Below, piece after piece: positions 8,181-16,923 of a stretch of DNA of 64,000 nt (its first letter is position 1; each line of letters starts with the position of its first letter). The notes under the pieces are model-generated. The model did not search any database. It had not been told where the DNA came from and was given only the letters and a program-made list of their open reading frames with translations. The stretch is taken from assembly GCA_052170135.1 (NCBI GenBank), contig JBQNBC010000001.1:62001-126000 (forward strand). The letters run 5' to 3'. The translations under genes and the position numbers were made by a program. The stretch is from Wolinella sp052170135. GTDB taxonomy: Bacteria > Campylobacterota > Campylobacteria > Campylobacterales > Helicobacteraceae.

Positions 8181-9293
8181 GTGTTCGCCATTGACCGCAG
8201 GATTTTAACACACTTTGATTTTCTCATTCCCGCGATGATTATCCCACTTGTAGTCGTTTCACACGTGCTTATAGGTGAGATAAATGAAAGGCTGGCAGAA
8301 AAACAACTCACATACGCACTGGTTGGATTCCTTTGCTTTTTTTTAGCGTTTTTACTTCCCATTCGCAAGCTATCATGGCTAATTCCAGTATTTTATTGGG
8401 TAAATATCATCCTGCTAGTTTCTGTTGAGTTTTTCGGCACGACAAAATTAGGGGCACAAAGATGGATTGAGATTCCCATTATCCACTTCACACTCCAGCC
8501 ATCAGAGCTTTTAAAGCCCGCTTTTATCCTGATGCTAGCACATATCATACGTCAAAACCCACCACCAAAAGGCGGATATAGACTAAAAGATTTTATCAAG
8601 GTAAGCTTCTATATTTTACTGCCATTTGTAATAATCCTAAAGCAACCAGACTTGGGGACGGCCTTAGTGTTACTATTAAGCGGCTATGGAATGCTATTTT
8701 TAATCGGTGTGCACTATAAAATATGGCTTACAATAGCACTAGTACTAGGAATCTCATCTCCACTACTATATGCAAATTTACATGACTACCAGCGCAAGAG
8801 AATCACAGACTTTCTAAGCGAAAAGCCAAGCTACCACGTCCAACAATCAATCATTGCTATAGGTTCAGGAGGGCTTACTGGCAAAAGCAAAGATGATGCA
8901 ACACAAGCACAGCTGAAGTTTTTGCCTATCTCTACGAGCGATTTTATCTTTTCATATTATGTCGAGAGGTTTGGATTCTGGGGCTCTGTTATGCTTGTTA
9001 TACTATATTTGTCCTTTGTGCTTCACCTAATCTCGCTAAGCCTGGCAAATAGAGGTGACCATTTCCTTGGTGTCGTAGCCATATCAGTCGCGTTACTCAT
9101 ATTTATCTATGCCACAGTCAATATAGCCATGACGATAGGATTTGCACCAGTGGTCGGGTTGCCACTACCAATGTTTAGCTATGGAGGCAGTAGTTTTGTA
9201 ACTTTTATGGTTTTGTTAGGAATTTTAGAAAATTTACTTGCTTTCAGATTTAACTTTATGTATAATCCCACCTCTTTTGGTAGGGGCCCTTAG
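8181..9293 (+). CDS. rodA: Rod-shape SEDS protein RodA (peptidoglycan glycosyltransferase)
   Basis: A 370-residue polytopic membrane protein of the SEDS family that polymerises glycan strands in the lateral wall. Visible family segments are LGAQRWIEIP, FTLQPSELLKPAFIL, KQPDLGTALVL and the C-terminal GLPLPMFSYGGSSF (near residues 320-333). About ten hydrophobic segments are present. The start is the GTG at 8181, preceded by GGAG at five bases; no better ATG fits. Unusually, the last three codons and the TAG stop lie inside the following tRNA gene: the stop is formed by the tRNA bases 9291-9293. It is divergent from the rluD-like gene. Confidence 0.93.
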   Translation: MFAIDRRILTHFDFLIPAMIIPLVVVSHVLIGEINERLAEKQLTYALVGFLCFFLAFLLPIRKLSWLIPVFYWVNIILLVSVEFFGTTKLGAQRWIEIPIIHFTLQPSELLKPAFILMLAHIIRQNPPPKGGYRLKDFIKVSFYILLPFVIILKQPDLGTALVLLLSGYGMLFLIGVHYKIWLTIALVLGISSPLLYANLHDYQRKRITDFLSEKPSYHVQQSIIAIGSGGLTGKSKDDATQAQLKFLPISTSDFIFSYYVERFGFWGSVMLVILYLSFVLHLISLSLANRGDHFLGVVAISVALLIFIYATVNIAMTIGFAPVVGLPLPMFSYGGSSFVTFMVLLGILENLLAFRFNFMYNPTSFGRGP

Positions 9294-9360
9294 CTCAGTT
9301 GGTTAGAGCACTCGGCTCATAACCGATTGGTCGTAGGTTCAAGTCCTACAGGGCCCACCA
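9284..9360 (+). tRNA. tRNA with CAU anticodon, probably tRNA-Ile2 (lysidine type), otherwise elongator tRNA-Met
   Basis: A 77-base cloverleaf with encoded CCA. Acceptor GGGCCCT pairs with AGGGCCC, the D-stem is GCTC/GAGC, the anticodon loop is CTCATAA, and the T-arm is GTAGG/CCTAC with TTCAAGT. The CAU anticodon could be initiator, elongator Met or Ile2. A fully paired acceptor stem rules against the initiator. The body (CTTAGCTCAG, GGCTCATAACCG, GGTCGTAGGTTC) resembles the bacterial Ile2 tRNAs I recall, whose C34 is changed to lysidine by TilS. Its first ten bases are also the 3' end of rodA. Confidence 0.9.
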
Positions 9361-9659
9361 AAGCTTCTACTTTTAAAATTCTACAAATAGAAATCCTACT
9401 TTGAGAAATAAAACTTCCACATCACCTTTGACTACCAGCCTATCTAACTAATGCGGTGCATCTAATTAGCGTGGCACAGCGTAGCTATATCCACTCTTAA
9501 AACTATCAAAAAGCACCGATAAATAATCTTGCACGCTATCTACTAGCAATCACACACCAAGATTACTATTCACTATATTTTTCATTGTTTGCATTGTCGC
9601 TCATCAAAAGTCTAAGCAAAGACAGAGAAAGCCCTAATAACGGCTAACGGCAAAATATC
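9361..9659 (+). other. Intergenic stretch between the tRNA gene and hemW
   Basis: About 300 bases with stops in all frames. I see no convincing ORF, RNA fold or repeat. It is AT-rich and lies downstream of both flanking genes, which converge on it, so it may contain only transcription ends. Confidence 0.5.
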
Positions 9660-10736
9660 CTATGCCAAATAAAGCGCGATCTCATCAGCCAAAAAGTAGT
9701 CATTTGCCACGATTTTCCCATGTTTGTAGCGCACTTTTCCAGCTTCTAAAAGCATTGCGAGCTTCGATTCTTTAGCATCATTTCTATCTATCCCAACGCA
9801 TGAGCGCAACCCCAAAAATAGCCGCTCAAAGCGCAAGTCTTCATCACTTAAACACTCCTCCTCGCGCCAAAGCGGCTCAGAAATATAGCACTCTAGCTCT
9901 TTATGAGGTGCATATCTCACGCCTCCTACGCGCCCTATCGCGCCCGCTCCCACACCCAGATACTCCTTAGATTCCCAGTAGCCAAGATTGTGGTGAGATT
10001 TATAAGGGCGCGCAAAATTGCTCACTTCATATTGATAAAAGCCCGATTCTGCAAGCTTTTCACGGATGAATTCACCTTGGGATTCCTCATTTTGGGCGAA
10101 TTTTAAACCTGCACGAAAATCGCCCCCTTCTAAGCGCGAATAAAATCTGCTTCCCTCCTCTAGCGTGAGGCTATACGCAGAGAGGTGATCTATCTCTAAT
10201 GCACTAGAGAGCGCGACTTCAGAGGCAAGACGCTCACGAGAATCTAGTGGCGTGCCATAGAGCAGGTCAATGCTTACATGCTTGATTCCTGCCTGTTTTA
10301 CAAGCCTAAGCGCGTTCTCTATATCATACCTGCTATGTTCGCGCTCTAGGAATCTAAGCTTGTCCTCAAAAAAGCTCTGCACACCAAGACTTAGGCGATT
10401 GACACCAAAAGCACGCATATCCTCACACCAGCGCATATCTAGACTGTTTGGATTTGCCTCGATATTCACCTCTGTAGCAGGGGTGATAAATGGCGCAAGT
10501 AGCTCAAAAATTCCCGCATATTTTTGGGAATCAACCACGCTAGGAGTCCCTCCACCGATATATATACTCTCTAAAGTAGAAATACCTAAATCTGAGATTC
10601 CTAGAAGCTCAGATTTAAGCTGTTTTTGTAGGGCTTGCATATATTTTGCGTGCACTTTAGTAGGAGCGCGCAAGGATGTAAAGGCGCAGTAGCCGCACTT
10701 GTGAGCGCAAAAAGGGATATGAATATATAAAAGCAT
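9660..10736 (-). CDS. hemW: Radical SAM protein HemW (HemN-like, heme chaperone)
   Basis: A 358-residue radical SAM protein. The N-terminus carries the cluster motif C10-x3-C14-x2-C17 (IPFCAHKCGYCAF). GGGTPSV, NIEANPNS, NRLSLGVQSF and LIYGTP-type strands follow. The three-cysteine motif without the extra fourth cysteine of true HemN, and the short length compared with HemN (~450), point to HemW, a heme-trafficking protein, rather than coproporphyrinogen dehydrogenase. The start ATG at 10736 has AGAGG upstream. It follows the AraC-like gene on the same strand, 40 bases apart. Confidence 0.87.
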   Translation of the reverse strand: MLLYIHIPFCAHKCGYCAFTSLRAPTKVHAKYMQALQKQLKSELLGISDLGISTLESIYIGGGTPSVVDSQKYAGIFELLAPFITPATEVNIEANPNSLDMRWCEDMRAFGVNRLSLGVQSFFEDKLRFLEREHSRYDIENALRLVKQAGIKHVSIDLLYGTPLDSRERLASEVALSSALEIDHLSAYSLTLEEGSRFYSRLEGGDFRAGLKFAQNEESQGEFIREKLAESGFYQYEVSNFARPYKSHHNLGYWESKEYLGVGAGAIGRVGGVRYAPHKELECYISEPLWREEECLSDEDLRFERLFLGLRSCVGIDRNDAKESKLAMLLEAGKVRYKHGKIVANDYFLADEIALYLA

Positions 10737-10776
10737 GCTTGCCTCTTTAAAGAGATAGAGGCAAAGTCTAGCGCAT

Positions 10777-11745
10777 TTATGGGGTTTTTAGAGGATTATT
10801 CGTAATTTCATAGTAGCTTTTTGAAAGCTCGCTAGGGAGGATTTTGAATCTCTCCTTAAAAATCTTTGCAAAATGGGGCGCACTACGATAGCCAACGAGC
10901 TTTGAGGCCTCTTGCACGCTAATATCATTCCGCTCCAAAAGGGTACGCGCCACATCCAGTCGCTCATTCTGCAAAAGCCCATAAATCGTCGTGCCAAAAT
11001 ATCGCTTGAAGTTGCTTTTAAGCTTAAATTCATTCGTCGCGCAGGCTCTAGCGAGGCTCTTGATTGAGGGCGGATTTTCTAGATTTGAGAGCAAAATATC
11101 TCGCGCTTTGTGCAAAATGGCGACATCTTCATACAAAAGCTCGGAATCTTGTCCTTTGTCACTCTTTGCAAAGCTCTTGTAGATGATTTCCATGATTTTA
11201 GACTCGATAAAAATCTCCCTCATCTTGCCCTCAATCTCTGAAAGCCGCGATAGCTCAGATAGGATGAGCCTCTGAATAGGGCGAATCTTAAAGCTCTTAA
11301 GTGCTAGGTCATGGCTCATGTCTAGCCCATCTAAGATTCCTAGCTCTTGCGCCAAAGAGGTCTTTAAAGAGATACATTGCGCTTGATAGAAGTTGCTTTG
11401 AAACTCATGTATCCCCCTGTGCTCCTCCTGCATCACGCCAATCCAAAACTCGCCACCCCCTAGCACAATGCGCTTATGTAGATTCCTAAAAGCGATGGGT
11501 GTTGTACCTGTGTTAAAAAACAAAAATGAGTAATCAATACCACGATCCGCATGATGAAGCAGGGAATTTCGGCAAAGAATCTTGCTTTGATAATACCCAA
11601 GCCCATGCCCTCCATTAAACGCACTAAAATCAAACTTAAGCTCACTATTTGCAAAGGCAAACTGCCCATATTTTGGACTGCTATTTGGCTCAATCTCGCA
11701 AGAGACTCTCTCAAAAAAATCGCTCAAATTTAATGCTCTATTCAC
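10777..11745 (-). CDS. AraC-family transcriptional regulator, likely controlling the adjacent TonB receptor
   Basis: A protein of about 322 residues with a C-terminal AraC/XylS DNA-binding domain formed by two helix-turn-helix units: PSIKSLARACATNEFKLKSN and the signature SVQEASKLVGYRSAPHFAKIF. The N-terminal ~220 residues resemble the sensor part of PchR-like regulators that detect siderophores. A TTG at 11787 lacks a ribosome-binding site; the GTG at 11745 has GAGGGATAAA in front and is preferred. It is divergent from the TonB-dependent receptor at 11854, the arrangement of PchR and its receptor. The ligand is unknown. Confidence 0.85.
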   Translation of the reverse strand: MNRALNLSDFFERVSCEIEPNSSPKYGQFAFANSELKFDFSAFNGGHGLGYYQSKILCRNSLLHHADRGIDYSFLFFNTGTTPIAFRNLHKRIVLGGGEFWIGVMQEEHRGIHEFQSNFYQAQCISLKTSLAQELGILDGLDMSHDLALKSFKIRPIQRLILSELSRLSEIEGKMREIFIESKIMEIIYKSFAKSDKGQDSELLYEDVAILHKARDILLSNLENPPSIKSLARACATNEFKLKSNFKRYFGTTIYGLLQNERLDVARTLLERNDISVQEASKLVGYRSAPHFAKIFKERFKILPSELSKSYYEITNNPLKTP

Positions 11746-11789
11746 TTTATCCCTCTGGCGATTGAAATAAATCCCTCTACCGTTCAAAA

Positions 11790-11823
11790 GGTATCAAGAA
11801 TGAATACCATATTGAATTAGAAT
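11790..11823 (+). promoter_or_regulatory. Divergent promoter/operator region of the AraC regulator and TonB receptor
   Basis: The region holds an inverted repeat GGTAT (11790-11794) / ATACC (11804-11808), a possible regulator site, followed by TAGAAT (11818-11823), a plausible -10 for the receptor gene. The assignment is by position and symmetry only. Confidence 0.35.
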
Positions 11824-11853
11824 TAGCACTTAAAATTAAACTAAGGAGAGGGA

Positions 11854-13818
11854 ATGCATTTGGCATTTAAGCATTTTTTAGTCGCGAATCTGACGCTAGG
11901 CACGCTTTTAGCGGCACAAGGCGAAAAGAGTTTCGCGCTTGAGGAGGTCAAAGTCACCAGCGCGACTGGCTTTGAGCAGAATATCAAAGATGCGCCTGCT
12001 TCAATCTCGATAATCACGGGAGAGGAACTTAAAAAGCGCAATCATCAAGATATAGAAAATATGATTAAGGATATTCCCGGAGTCTTTGGGGCGACGCTTG
12101 GAGCGGCGAGCAGACGGGGGATCACCATGCGAGGATTGGGACAAAAATATACAAAAATCCTAATTGATGGACGCCCAGCGACGAGTGATAGCGCATATAA
12201 GGGGCTAAGGGCTGTGGGAAGTAGCCAAAACTTCTTGCCGCCTGCAAATACAATTGAGAGAATCGAAGTAATCAGAGGTCCGATGAGCTCGCTCTATGGC
12301 TCTGATGCGATGGGAGGAATCATAAATATCATAACAAAGGGCTTCTCTAATGAGTTCCATGGGAATCTTAATGGATACTACACCTATGCAGACAGGTCAA
12401 AAATCAGCAACGACTTTCAAGGCGGCTACTACCTAAGCGGCGCGCTTGTGCCAGATACTCTAGGTGTGGCGCTCTATGGAAAATATTTCAAGAAAAATGA
12501 GGATACGCTCGCCTATGGAAATCGCGAGAATGATGATATGCACCATGGAATCAAATTCATCTACAACGCCTCGCAAAATGATGAAATCACGCTTGACTAC
12601 CGAAATATCAAAAATGAGTTTGAGCGTACAGCGGGCAAGACGCTATCAACAAGTGGCACAAACAATGACCTTGCTTACGAAGAGATGAAGGGCTACACCA
12701 CTTCACTCGCACACGTGGGAAGATATAGGGATCTACTCCTTGATAGCTATGCCACGTTTGATCAAATACAAGAGGAGGGGCAGCAAAAAATCAAGCTAAA
12801 AACAACGACAATCAATAGCAAAGGAACATATTTCTTTGACTCAAACACCCTAACACTTGGCGCAATGTATCGCCATGAAAAGCTAGATGAGGAGGCGACG
12901 ACCGCTGACGAGGCAAATGTCAACAGATGGGATCTCTCAGGCTATATCGAAGATGAATTCCGTGCCACAGAGAATCTAAACTTCACCGCGGGGCTTCGCT
13001 ACAACCACGACAAAGATTATGGCGCACACCTATCTCCGCGCTTTTATACAGTCTATCATTTAGACAATTCCTTCTCTCTTAAAGGGGGAATCTCCACAGG
13101 CTACTCCACACCTGATATCAAACAGCGCACCGATAATCTCGCGCTTGCTTTTGCCGGTGGGCATGGCGCGCAGCTAGGCAGGAGCGAGCTGAAGCCTGAA
13201 CGAAGCGTGAGCTATGAGGCTGGCTTCTCCTATGATGACAATCAAAATATAAATGTCTCTGCGATTGGCTTTTTTACCGATATGAGAGATGGGATTAGCA
13301 CTAGCTTATCATGCAGACCAACTATAGGGAAACCATGCGTCCATAAGGGCAAAACCTACAGACGAGGAATCTGGAATACCGTCAATGTCGGCAAAAGCGA
13401 GATTAAGGGCTTAGAGGCTTCGGGTGATTTTAGGATTAATCCTAGCCTAACACTCCATGCTAGCTACACCTACACAAAATCCGTGCAAAAGAGTGGTAAC
13501 GAGCAAGGGCACACGCTAAATAATCTCCCCGTACACACGATAAAGTTTGGTGTAGATTACGATGTGAGCGATAATTTTAACATCTGGTCGCAGATGAACT
13601 ACATTGGAGAGACAAAGCATCCTATGAGCTATGATCAGAGCATTGATAACTACCTCCTTGTGGATATCGGTGCAAGCTACAAAATCGCCAAAAATATGAG
13701 CATAAATGCGACGTTTTACAACATCGGCAATGAGTTTGTAACCACGCGCTCTGGGCGATATGATATGCTGATTGTCGATGGCGCAAAGGCACAAGTGGGC
13801 TTTAGCGTTGATTTTTGA
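11854..13818 (+). CDS. TonB-dependent outer-membrane receptor (siderophore/colicin-receptor type)
   Basis: A 654-residue outer-membrane receptor. It has a signal peptide to about residue 21, a TonB-box region LEEVKVTSA, a plug domain (about residues 40-155) with DIENMIKDIPGV, RGLGQKYTKILIDG and the closing IERIEVIRGPMSSLYGSDAMGGIINIIT, then a beta-barrel of alternating aromatic strands ending in the terminal Phe needed for BAM insertion. It resembles the CirA/FepA/IroN group that imports ferric catecholates. AAGGAG precedes the ATG. Sampled lines reach 60-65% G+C, well above most of the window, suggesting recent transfer. The adjacent PchR-like regulator fits an iron-siderophore system; the substrate is not determined. 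Confidence 0.92.
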   Translation: MHLAFKHFLVANLTLGTLLAAQGEKSFALEEVKVTSATGFEQNIKDAPASISIITGEELKKRNHQDIENMIKDIPGVFGATLGAASRRGITMRGLGQKYTKILIDGRPATSDSAYKGLRAVGSSQNFLPPANTIERIEVIRGPMSSLYGSDAMGGIINIITKGFSNEFHGNLNGYYTYADRSKISNDFQGGYYLSGALVPDTLGVALYGKYFKKNEDTLAYGNRENDDMHHGIKFIYNASQNDEITLDYRNIKNEFERTAGKTLSTSGTNNDLAYEEMKGYTTSLAHVGRYRDLLLDSYATFDQIQEEGQQKIKLKTTTINSKGTYFFDSNTLTLGAMYRHEKLDEEATTADEANVNRWDLSGYIEDEFRATENLNFTAGLRYNHDKDYGAHLSPRFYTVYHLDNSFSLKGGISTGYSTPDIKQRTDNLALAFAGGHGAQLGRSELKPERSVSYEAGFSYDDNQNINVSAIGFFTDMRDGISTSLSCRPTIGKPCVHKGKTYRRGIWNTVNVGKSEIKGLEASGDFRINPSLTLHASYTYTKSVQKSGNEQGHTLNNLPVHTIKFGVDYDVSDNFNIWSQMNYIGETKHPMSYDQSIDNYLLVDIGASYKIAKNMSINATFYNIGNEFVTTRSGRYDMLIVDGAKAQVGFSVDF

Positions 13819-13967
13819 TTGGCTAGATTTCTAGAAATTCCTAAAGCTTTTAGGAATCTAAGCTTGGATTCATAGATTCCCGTGGCGTGAATATCTCAAT
13901 CTATTTGCGCCACGACTTAGATTCCCAAAGATTCCTGCATACGAGATTCTCAAAAGCTCTTTTTTGC

Positions 13968-13973
13968 TAAAAT
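13968..13973 (+). promoter_or_regulatory. Candidate -10 element for the nudH operon
   Basis: TAAAAT preceded by TTTTTTGC, about 28 bases before the nudH start, with the same layout as the rodA promoter. Confidence 0.5.
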
Positions 13974-14000
13974 CCCCAAAAGACGAATTTTGGAAAAACA

Positions 14001-14465
14001 ATGCAAAAGATATATAGACCAAACGTCGCTGCGATAATCCTCTCTCCAAAATATCCGCACTCGTGCGAGATTTTCATAGCGTGTCGCAACGACTTAAAAG
14101 ATGCGTGGCAATTCCCACAAGGCGGAATCGATAGAGACGAGTCGCCAAAAGATGCACTTTTTCGCGAGCTAGAAGAGGAGATAGGGACGCGTGAGGTGGA
14201 GATTATTGAGGAGTATCCAGAGTGGGTGAGCTATGACTTTCCAGAAGGCATCGCACCTAAAATGTATCCATACGATGGACAAACTCAGAAATATTTTTTG
14301 GTTAGATTACGTCAAGATTCTCTGATAAATCTCGATACAAAAGAGCCGGAATTTAGCGACTATAAATTCGTGCCTTATGATGATGTTTTTAATCACATTA
14401 CCTACTTCAAGCGTCCTATTTATCGGCAAGTGCTTGGATATTTTAAGAAAAGAGGGTATCTATAA
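14001..14465 (+). CDS. nudH: RNA pyrophosphohydrolase RppH/NudH (Nudix hydrolase)
   Basis: A 154-residue Nudix hydrolase. The complete Nudix box runs from Gly41 to Thr63 (G-x5-E47-x7-R55-E56-L-x-E-E-x-G62), preceded by AWQFPQGG. The RppH-type features YRPNVAAII at the N-terminus and GQTQKYFLVRL are present. It removes pyrophosphate from mRNA 5' ends and may hydrolyse diadenosine polyphosphates. It abuts lysC directly (stop 14463-14465, ATG 14466) and heads an operon with lysC, hobA, holB and folP, the order known from H. pylori. Confidence 0.93.
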   Translation: MQKIYRPNVAAIILSPKYPHSCEIFIACRNDLKDAWQFPQGGIDRDESPKDALFRELEEEIGTREVEIIEEYPEWVSYDFPEGIAPKMYPYDGQTQKYFLVRLRQDSLINLDTKEPEFSDYKFVPYDDVFNHITYFKRPIYRQVLGYFKKRGYL

Positions 14466-15674
14466 ATGTTAATCGTACAAAAGTATGGCGGAACAAGTGT
14501 TGGCGACCTAGATAGAATTCAAAATGTCGCAAATCGTGTTGCAAGGACAAAAGAGGCTGGGAATCGTGTAGTAGTAGTCGTCTCAGCAATGAGTGGCGAG
14601 ACTGATAAGTTGCTAGGCTATGCAAAACATTACAGTCCACTACCAGATCCTAGGGAGCTAGATATGATTCTTAGCTCAGGGGAGCGCGTTACTAGCGCGT
14701 TACTAGCACTTGCGCTCCAGGCAATGGGTTTGAAGGCGATTTCGCTGAGCGGACGCGGTGCTGGTATGATAACGGATAACAACCACAGCAAAGCCCGCAT
14801 AGATAGAGTAGACACTACAAGAATCAACGCCTTGCTTGATTCTGATACGATTGTTGTTGTCGCGGGCTTTCAAGGAATCTCACAAAATGGCGAGGTAACA
14901 ACACTAGGACGTGGCGGTAGCGACCTAAGCGCAGTCGCGCTAGCTGGCGCACTCAAAGCAGACCTATGCGAAATATATACTGATGTCGAGGGCGTCTATA
15001 CGACCGATCCAAGAATTGAACCAAAAGCGACAAAGATAGACAAAATAAGCTATGACGAGATGCTAGAGCTAGCTAGTATGGGGGCGAAGGTGCTACTAAA
15101 TCGTTCGGTAGAACTAGCAAAAAAGCTAGATGTAAATCTAGTAACTAGAAGCTCATTTAGTGAAAATCCAGGAACACTCATCACAAAGGAAAAAGAAATT
15201 ATGGAAAATCCAATCGTAAGTGGAATTGCACTTGATAAGAATCAAGCGCGTGTAAGCATCACAAATGTAGAAGACCGCCCAGGAATCGCAGCTGAAATCT
15301 TCGGCGCACTCGCAGAAGCAAACATCAACGTAGATATGATAGTCCAGACTATCGGATATGATGGAAAGACAGACATGGATTTTACGATTCCAAAAACTGA
15401 GCTAGAAAATGCAAAACTAGTATTTAAACAGTTTGAAGCCAGCGTAGGCGGAATTGAATTTGATGATAGCATCGCAAAAGTATCCATTGTCGGTGTTGGC
15501 ATGAAGTCTCACACAGGTGTAGCTAGTAAAGCATTTAAAGCACTTGCACAAGACAATATCAACATCATGATGATAAGCACAAGTGAAATAAAAATATCTA
15601 TGATAATAAACATAAAATACGCTGAACTCTCAGTCCGCACACTTCACGCTACATACGGGTTAGACAAGCAGTAA
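14466..15674 (+). CDS. lysC: Aspartokinase
   Basis: A 402-residue aspartate kinase making aspartyl phosphate, the entry to lysine, diaminopimelate, methionine and threonine. The N-terminal kinase domain has VQKYGGTSVGD, FQGISQNGEVTTLGRGGSD and YTDVEGVYTTDPR; two C-terminal ACT domains follow (about residues 265-335 and 340-400, for example GIAAEIFGALAEANINVDMI), suggesting allosteric control by lysine. DAP is also needed for the cell wall, and dapF lies elsewhere in the window. hobA begins two bases after the stop. Confidence 0.96.
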   Translation: MLIVQKYGGTSVGDLDRIQNVANRVARTKEAGNRVVVVVSAMSGETDKLLGYAKHYSPLPDPRELDMILSSGERVTSALLALALQAMGLKAISLSGRGAGMITDNNHSKARIDRVDTTRINALLDSDTIVVVAGFQGISQNGEVTTLGRGGSDLSAVALAGALKADLCEIYTDVEGVYTTDPRIEPKATKIDKISYDEMLELASMGAKVLLNRSVELAKKLDVNLVTRSSFSENPGTLITKEKEIMENPIVSGIALDKNQARVSITNVEDRPGIAAEIFGALAEANINVDMIVQTIGYDGKTDMDFTIPKTELENAKLVFKQFEASVGGIEFDDSIAKVSIVGVGMKSHTGVASKAFKALAQDNINIMMISTSEIKISMIINIKYAELSVRTLHATYGLDKQ

Positions 15675-15676
15675 TT

Positions 15677-16225
15677 ATGCAAGATTTGCTGAAGTGGACT
15701 ATTGAGACTATTCGCAACGATGAGAGCATGATGAGTTGGCTTGAGGAGCGTAAATTTGAGTGGGTTCCTCTCGCAGCAAATGCGATTCGTCATATTTTAG
15801 ACGGATATAGCGTCATAGTTATGACAGATAGTGAACGCAACTGGTTTGGTAGCTATATCGCCGCATCCGTAAACAAACCACAAAAAAATCGCCCTTACAT
15901 GCCGGTTTATAACATCAAATCGATATATCCAAATATCGAATGCATCAAAAATAGCGAAGACTACGCGCTAATCCACGACATGCTATCTATTTCATTTAAA
16001 GAGCAATATCTATTTTGGTATATTGGCAAAAGCGATGACAGTCGCGCAAAGCTCGCTTTTGGAAAGGATGAGAGCTTTTGTTGGTTATTGGATGATGAGA
16101 TGCACAATAGCTTTATGCTACGCTCAAGCAACGACTTGCTTGATATGCAACTTTTTCAGCTATATAGGATTTTTGATAAAACACTCTCCGCCGCGCTATT
16201 TGGACAGGTTTCACTGGATATTTAA
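15677..16225 (+). CDS. hobA: DnaA-associating replication factor HobA
   Basis: A 182-residue protein beginning MQDLLKWTIETIRNDESMMS and containing MLSISFKEQYLFWYIGKSDD and LFQLYRIFDKTLSAALFGQV, features I recall from H. pylori HobA. HobA is restricted to Campylobacterota and binds DnaA domain I as a tetramer to promote orisome assembly, playing the part DiaA has in E. coli. The position between lysC and holB matches H. pylori. The stop overlaps the holB start (TAATG), so the two replication genes are translationally coupled. The call rests on family resemblance and synteny. Confidence 0.88.
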   Translation: MQDLLKWTIETIRNDESMMSWLEERKFEWVPLAANAIRHILDGYSVIVMTDSERNWFGSYIAASVNKPQKNRPYMPVYNIKSIYPNIECIKNSEDYALIHDMLSISFKEQYLFWYIGKSDDSRAKLAFGKDESFCWLLDDEMHNSFMLRSSNDLLDMQLFQLYRIFDKTLSAALFGQVSLDI

Positions 16226-16923
16226 TGTGTGATGGTGGCTATATCCTACTGTGCGATGACATTAGCGAAGCGGTTGAAAGGCTTAGCAACGGTATAAATG
16301 CGCAATCGCTAAGAATCTTCCACAAAAGTAATTTTCTAAAAGATGACGTCAAGCCAATCCAAGATGAAGCACACCTGGCATTTAGTCAACCTGCACGTTT
16401 CATCATAGCTGGCAAGAGCTTTAATATCACATTTCAAAACGCACTCCTAAAGCTCTTTGAAGAACCGCCCAAAAATGTCCAAATAATTTTAGTAGCCACA
16501 TCAAAAAGCATATTTTTACGCACTGTTCGCTCACGATTCCCCATTATTGATGAGCGCACATTTGTACCACTTGCGACTTTTCCACTTGATGTATCACGAC
16601 TCTCTTTGCAGGATTCTTATCGGTTTTTAAAAGAACTAGAGAATCGCTCAAAAGCCAAAATAACTAAAAAAAATCAAGGCGAAGAATCTGAAACAAGCAT
16701 AGATGATACAGATAGTGAACGACTACAAAAAGATGGGGTACGTGAGCTGATCTCATCGCTACTATTGGCGTGCCACGATGCAAATATCCCGCTAAAAGAG
16801 AGTGATTTTGCGATATTTGAGCGCGCTATTTTTCTCGCAGATATAGAGCGCGCTGAAAATCTATTCATCCCACTACTCCTACTTGTCATGCAAAGGAAAA
16901 AAGATGTTCGTTCAAAAAATTGA
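16225..16923 (+). CDS. holB: DNA polymerase III subunit delta' (clamp loader)
   Basis: A 232-residue protein with the delta'-type core KPIQDEAHLAFSQPARFII, SFNITFQNALLKLFEEPPKN and IILVATSKSIFLRTVRSRF, matching the Walker B-like/sensor region of clamp-loader AAA proteins. It lacks a convincing P-loop and zinc module and is shorter than E. coli delta' (334), as in other helicobacters. It is coupled to hobA upstream and overlaps folP by 20 bases. A run of eight A lies at 16666-16673. Confidence 0.85.
   Translation: MCDGGYILLCDDISEAVERLSNGINAQSLRIFHKSNFLKDDVKPIQDEAHLAFSQPARFIIAGKSFNITFQNALLKLFEEPPKNVQIILVATSKSIFLRTVRSRFPIIDERTFVPLATFPLDVSRLSLQDSYRFLKELENRSKAKITKKNQGEESETSIDDTDSERLQKDGVRELISSLLLACHDANIPLKESDFAIFERAIFLADIERAENLFIPLLLLVMQRKKDVRSKN

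Noticed and set aside
9284..9360. CAU tRNA as the initiator tRNA
   Set aside because: The first base pair of the acceptor stem is intact and the anticodon stem lacks the three G-C pairs of initiators.
16666..16673. A8 run in holB as a phase-variable tract
   Set aside because: Runs of this length are common in AT-rich DNA and holB is expected to be essential.
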